Positions 5,572-8,732 of a stretch of 8,732 bases of DNA are shown piece after piece. The stretch covers positions 1 to 8,732 of the forward strand of contig JAICVV010000063.1 of the NCBI GenBank assembly GCA_025935155.1, written 5' to 3'. Each line of letters opens with the position of its first letter. Position 1 is the stretch's first letter. The notes beneath the pieces were generated by a model, which was given only the letters and a program-made list of their open reading frames with translations, ran no database searches and was not told the origin of the DNA. This DNA is from Alphaproteobacteria bacterium. Lineage in GTDB: Bacteria; Pseudomonadota; Alphaproteobacteria; Micropepsales; Micropepsaceae. A program made the position numbers and the translations under genes.

Positions 5572-7278
5572 TCAGCCTGCTCTTGTGGGAGCAGTCAGGC
5601 CGGATTGCAGCTTCTTTTCAAGCTCCGCCTTTTGTTTCGCATCGTCGCCGAAAGCCAGCGCATGACTCCACTGGAAATGCGCATCCAGCTTGCGGCCGGT
5701 CATCCAGTATGCGTCGCCAAGATGTTCGTTGATGGTGGGATCGCCCGGTACCAGCAGCACCGCCTGCTCCAGTGTTTTCGCGGCATCCTGATAGCGGCCG
5801 ATGCGAAAGTAAGCCCAACCCACGCTGTCGACGATATAGCCGTCATTGGGATCGAGAGAGCGCGCCTTCTCCAGCATGGTCAGTGCTGCGGGAAGATTGC
5901 GGCCCTGATCCACCCAACTGTAGCCGAGATAGTTCAACACCTGCGGCTGATCGGGACTGAGCTTCAGGGCCTGCTGCAAGTCCTTCTCGGCTGCATCCCA
6001 TTTTTTCGAGCGCTCTTCTGCTACGCCGCGCGCATAGAACAGCGGCCACGCTTTGGCCGTCACGGAAGGAAGCAGTTTGATCGCATGATCGTACGCATCC
6101 GCCGCCTGCTCATACTTCTCAGCCGAACGGTAGGCGTCACCCAGAGCTGTCCACGTCGTGATGTCGTTCGGATGCTGTGCCGACAGTGCCGCCAGTTGCT
6201 GCATGGCGAGATCGTTGTGATCGAGCCGGCTTTCATCGACCGCGATCTGCACCGCCGCGGGGAAGGCATAAGGCGAGGATTGCGGGATGCTCTGAAATAC
6301 TGCGATCGCATCGTCGAATTTGCGCATCGCCTCGAAGCGATCCGCCAGCACAATTTTCGCAAGATCGAAATCGGGCGAGAGGTACAACGTGCAGCGGAGA
6401 TACAGAATAGCGACGTCGCTGCTGGCCTCGTCGCTGAGCGACGCTGCAATATCGAACAGCGCCTCGGCCGCGCCATCCTGTGCGCTGGCGACCAGCCGCT
6501 CCGGCGCCTTGGCTTCGGCGATGCGCGCGTTGGCGAGCGCCACCACAGGTCCAAGGGCGGGGTCCGCATTGAATTTGGCGTAAAGCGCGCGCGCATCGGC
6601 GGCGCGGCCGGTGCGCTCCAAGAATCGGCCATAGGCTTCCACCATACGCGGGCTATTGCCGGCCTCCGCCAGCGCCGCCTTGTAGGCGGCATCGGCATCC
6701 GTGTTGCGGCCCGCAAGATCGAGAATGAGCGCGCGATGGTACGCCTGCAGCGCCGCCGTGCCGCCTTCGGAGATCAGGTCGTTTAGCGCGGCCAGTGCTG
6801 CATCGGTCTTGCCCTCGCCTTCTGCCGACCAGGCCTCCAGCAGCGATAGGGTGAGTGCGGTGAAGGGGCCTTTGCCGGATTTGTTCAGTTGTTCGCGCGC
6901 TTCGGAAAAATCGTGCAGCTTGATCGCGGCAACCGCCAGGGCGAGTCGCGCGACGCGATCGTCCGGAGTGGTGACCACCACGCGCTCGGCCAGCTTCGCA
7001 GCGGCATCGAGATCGCCGGCTGCGGCGGTGTAGAGCAGCGCGCGATTGAGCAGATCGGGATTGTCCGGATCATAGGAAAGGGTGCGCTGATAGAGCTTCG
7101 CTGCCTCCGGCATGTCGTGCTCGTTGGCTGCAAGCCGGCCGGCAAGGTAGGTGCCGTATGCATCGGCCTGCGCGCTGGCGCTTGTTGCGCCGGAGGGTAC
7201 GGTTTCCGCGTTCGCGCAGGCGCAGAGCGTAAGCGCCGCCGCAGCGGTGAGAAGTGCTTTCAAGTATAGGTGTCGCAA
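5572..7278 (-). CDS. Exported tetratricopeptide-repeat protein, possible lipoprotein
   Basis: This 568-aa TPR protein has an N-terminal signal sequence. Residues 7-18 are hydrophobic and are followed by LCACANAE. Either C21 is lipidated after an imperfect lipobox (L18-C19-A20) or signal peptidase I cuts after ANA at residue 24. TPR-like helices begin at about residue 39. The clearest tandem repeats run from about 370 to 550, including GDAYRSAEKYEQAADAYDHA, LNYLGYSWVDQG, a DPNDGYIVDSVGWAYFRIGR stretch and a PTINEHLGDAYWMTGR stretch. Such proteins act as periplasmic or outer-membrane scaffolds, but no partner can be named. The start is TTG (7276-7278), supported by GAGG 5 nt upstream. A second TTG at 7261-7263 would give a tidier signal peptide (MKALL...) but has no Shine-Dalgarno. 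The gene sits between ETF-QO and ispE with 7-bp gaps on both sides. Its role in quinone or isoprenoid metabolism is unproven. Confidence 0.85.
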   Translation of the reverse strand: MRHLYLKALLTAAAALTLCACANAETVPSGATSASAQADAYGTYLAGRLAANEHDMPEAAKLYQRTLSYDPDNPDLLNRALLYTAAAGDLDAAAKLAERVVVTTPDDRVARLALAVAAIKLHDFSEAREQLNKSGKGPFTALTLSLLEAWSAEGEGKTDAALAALNDLISEGGTAALQAYHRALILDLAGRNTDADAAYKAALAEAGNSPRMVEAYGRFLERTGRAADARALYAKFNADPALGPVVALANARIAEAKAPERLVASAQDGAAEALFDIAASLSDEASSDVAILYLRCTLYLSPDFDLAKIVLADRFEAMRKFDDAIAVFQSIPQSSPYAFPAAVQIAVDESRLDHNDLAMQQLAALSAQHPNDITTWTALGDAYRSAEKYEQAADAYDHAIKLLPSVTAKAWPLFYARGVAEERSKKWDAAEKDLQQALKLSPDQPQVLNYLGYSWVDQGRNLPAALTMLEKARSLDPNDGYIVDSVGWAYFRIGRYQDAAKTLEQAVLLVPGDPTINEHLGDAYWMTGRKLDAHFQWSHALAFGDDAKQKAELEKKLQSGLTAPTRAG

Positions 7279-7279
7279 C

Positions 7280-7283
7280 GCGG
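7280..7283 (-). promoter_or_regulatory. Shine-Dalgarno that supports the TTG start of the TPR gene
   Basis: On the minus strand, GAGG lies in the gap after the ETF-QO TGA, with about 5 nt between it and the TTG at 7276-7278. The downstream TTG at 7261-7263 has no such site. This favours the longer N-terminus and indicates efficient re-initiation after ETF-QO. Confidence 0.5.
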
Positions 7284-7285
7284 CC

Positions 7286-8732
7286 TCACATGTTCACGTA
7301 ATTCGGGCCGCCGCCGCCTTCGGGCGGCACCCATACGATGTTCTGCTCCGGGTCTTTGATATCGCAGGTTTTGCAGTGGACGCAGTTCTGCGCGTTGATC
7401 TGGAAGCGCGGACCGGACGGTTCTTCAACCACTTCATACACCAGGGCCGGACAATACCGCTGCGCCGGTTCGGCGTATTTCGGCAGATTGACGCGGATGG
7501 GAATGGACGGATCCTTCAACTTGAGGTGAACCGGCTGGTCCTCCTCGTGATTGGTGTTGGAGAGGAACACCGAGGAGGGTTTATCGAACGTGAAAACACC
7601 ATCGGGTTTCGGATAGGGGATGGGCTTGCACTCTGAGGCGGGCTTCAGCGTGGCGTAGTCCGGCTTGCCGTGGCGCAAGGTGCCGAAGAGGCTGACGCCG
7701 AACAGCTGGTTGCACCACATGTCGAAGCCACCTACCAGCACGCCGCCGACGGTGCCGAGCTTGGACCACAACGGCTTCACGTTCCGCACGCGCTTGAGGT
7801 CGCGCCAGACGGCCGAACCCGCGTAGGCGCCCTGGTAGTCGAGCTCGTCGTTGGCGCGGCCCTCGCCCAGCGCCTGGAACGCGGCTTCCGCCGCCATCAT
7901 CCCGGTGAGGATCGCGTTGTGGCTGCCCTTGATGCGCGGCAGGTTCACGAAGCCCGCGGCGCAGCCGATCAGCGCCCCGCCCGGGAAGGTGAGTTTCGGC
8001 ACAGACTGAAACCCGCCCTCGGTGATGGCGCGGGCGCCATAGCCGACGCGCTTGCCGCCTTCGAGGTAGGGCCGGATGCGCGGATGGGTCTTCACCCGCT
8101 GGAATTCATCATAGGGCGAGAGATACGGGTTCCGATAATTCAGGTGAACGACGAAGCCCAAGGCACAGAGATTGTTATCGAAATGGTACATGAAGAGGCC
8201 GCCGCCAGTGCGGTTGTCCAGCGGCCAGCCCATGGTGTGCATCACGAGCCCGCGCCGGTGGTTGCCGGGCGCCAGCTCCCACAATTCTTTGATGCCGATG
8301 CCGAACTTCTGCGGCTCCCGGTTCTTATGCAGGCCCAGCTTATTGATGAGGATTTTTGAGAGCGAACCGCGGGCGCCTTCCGCGAATAGCGTGTACTTGC
8401 CCAGCAGGTTCATGCCGGGCGTGTAGGAGTCCTTGTGCTGGCCGTCGCGCGCCATGCCCAGATCGCCGGTGACCACGCCGCGGACTTCGCCGTTGTCGCC
8501 GTAGACAATGTCGGCCGCCGGGAAGCCGGGGTAGATTTCCACGCCGAGCGCTTCTGCCTGCCCGCCCAGCCACTTACAGAGATTGCTTAAGCTGACGATG
8601 TAATTGCCGTGATTGCTCATCAGCGGCGGCATGATGAAATTCGGGATGCGCAGGGAACCTGCCGGACCGAGGAAATAGAACAGGTCTTTGATGACCGGCG
8701 TGTCGACTGGCGCGCCCTTGTCACGCCAGTCC
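7286..8732 (-). CDS. Electron transfer flavoprotein-ubiquinone oxidoreductase, N-terminus cut by window edge
   Basis: About 481 C-terminal codons of ETF-QO (ETF dehydrogenase) are present. The frame is open to the right edge, so the ATG at 8630-8632 is internal. About 70 N-terminal residues, with the FAD dinucleotide-binding loop, are missing. The enzyme is a peripheral inner-membrane flavo-iron-sulfur protein that oxidises reduced ETF from fatty-acid and amino-acid oxidation and reduces ubiquinone. Diagnostic blocks are SNHGNYIVSLSNLCKWLG, the FAEGARGSLSK FAD segment, FGIGIKELWEL, GWPLDNRTGGGLFMYH, LGFVVHLNYRNPYLSPYDEF, LEGGKRVGYGARAITEGGFQ and KLTFPGGALIGCAAGFVN. The C-terminal [4Fe-4S] ligands are all present: the Cys of RYCPALVY (7451-7453) and the three of NCVHCKTC (7364-7384). 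It is the first visible gene of the operon with the TPR gene and ispE. Confidence 0.96.
   Translation of the reverse strand, partial: DWRDKGAPVDTPVIKDLFYFLGPAGSLRIPNFIMPPLMSNHGNYIVSLSNLCKWLGGQAEALGVEIYPGFPAADIVYGDNGEVRGVVTGDLGMARDGQHKDSYTPGMNLLGKYTLFAEGARGSLSKILINKLGLHKNREPQKFGIGIKELWELAPGNHRRGLVMHTMGWPLDNRTGGGLFMYHFDNNLCALGFVVHLNYRNPYLSPYDEFQRVKTHPRIRPYLEGGKRVGYGARAITEGGFQSVPKLTFPGGALIGCAAGFVNLPRIKGSHNAILTGMMAAEAAFQALGEGRANDELDYQGAYAGSAVWRDLKRVRNVKPLWSKLGTVGGVLVGGFDMWCNQLFGVSLFGTLRHGKPDYATLKPASECKPIPYPKPDGVFTFDKPSSVFLSNTNHEEDQPVHLKLKDPSIPIRVNLPKYAEPAQRYCPALVYEVVEEPSGPRFQINAQNCVHCKTCDIKDPEQNIVWVPPEGGGGPNYVNM

Noticed and set aside
5512..6786. 424-aa plus-strand open frame opposite ispE and the TPR gene
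   Set aside because: It is an Arg-rich antisense shadow of the TPR gene, with no ribosome site or domain.
7670..8359. 229-aa plus-strand open frame opposite ETF-QO
   Set aside because: It is antisense to the well-conserved ETF-QO coding sequence and has shadow-type composition.

Overview
The window looks like a chromosomal segment of a GC-rich alphaproteobacterium. The evidence is the gene content and order (glyQ; a DUF2007 protein beside a tRNA1(Val)-type methyltransferase; a long-chain polyprenyl diphosphate synthase; ispE; a secreted TPR protein; ETF-ubiquinone oxidoreductase), together with the GC-rich codon use and the pervasive antisense shadow ORFs. I cannot name a genus from the sequence. 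No phage, transposase, CRISPR array, tRNA or rRNA is visible.

Layout from left to right. (1) 3-86: an inverted array of 7-bp TTCTGAN repeats that overlaps the 3' end of glyQ. (2) glyQ on the minus strand, 34-963, with a GTG start. (3) A 142-bp divergent intergenic region (964-1105) with a candidate promoter for each side. (4) A Tat-type exported M20-fold protein on the plus strand, 1106-2632, that has lost several metal ligands. (5) A minus-strand pair, DUF2007 gene then trmN6-type methyltransferase, with a 10-nt overlap. The methyltransferase 3' end runs into the M20 gene from the opposite strand. (6) A short divergent gap (3576-3684), then the polyprenyl diphosphate synthase on the plus strand, 3685-4695. 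(7) A tight minus-strand operon of ETF-QO (truncated by the right edge), a TPR protein and ispE, with 7-bp gaps. It ends tail-to-tail and overlapping with the polyprenyl synthase. No gene-free stretch exceeds about 145 bp.

Functionally, the right half centres on isoprenoids and quinones. IspE acts in the MEP pathway, the polyprenyl synthase makes a long isoprenoid chain (probably the ubiquinone tail), and ETF-QO passes electrons to ubiquinone. The left half is translation-related (glycyl-tRNA synthetase alpha subunit and a tRNA/rRNA-type methyltransferase), interrupted by the M20 protein.

Most of the window is ordinary core genome. The two observations most worth attention are the M20-fold protein, in which one whole metal site and the bridging aspartate appear replaced while the other site is kept, and the heptamer repeat, which supplies the last codons of an essential aminoacyl-tRNA synthetase gene.
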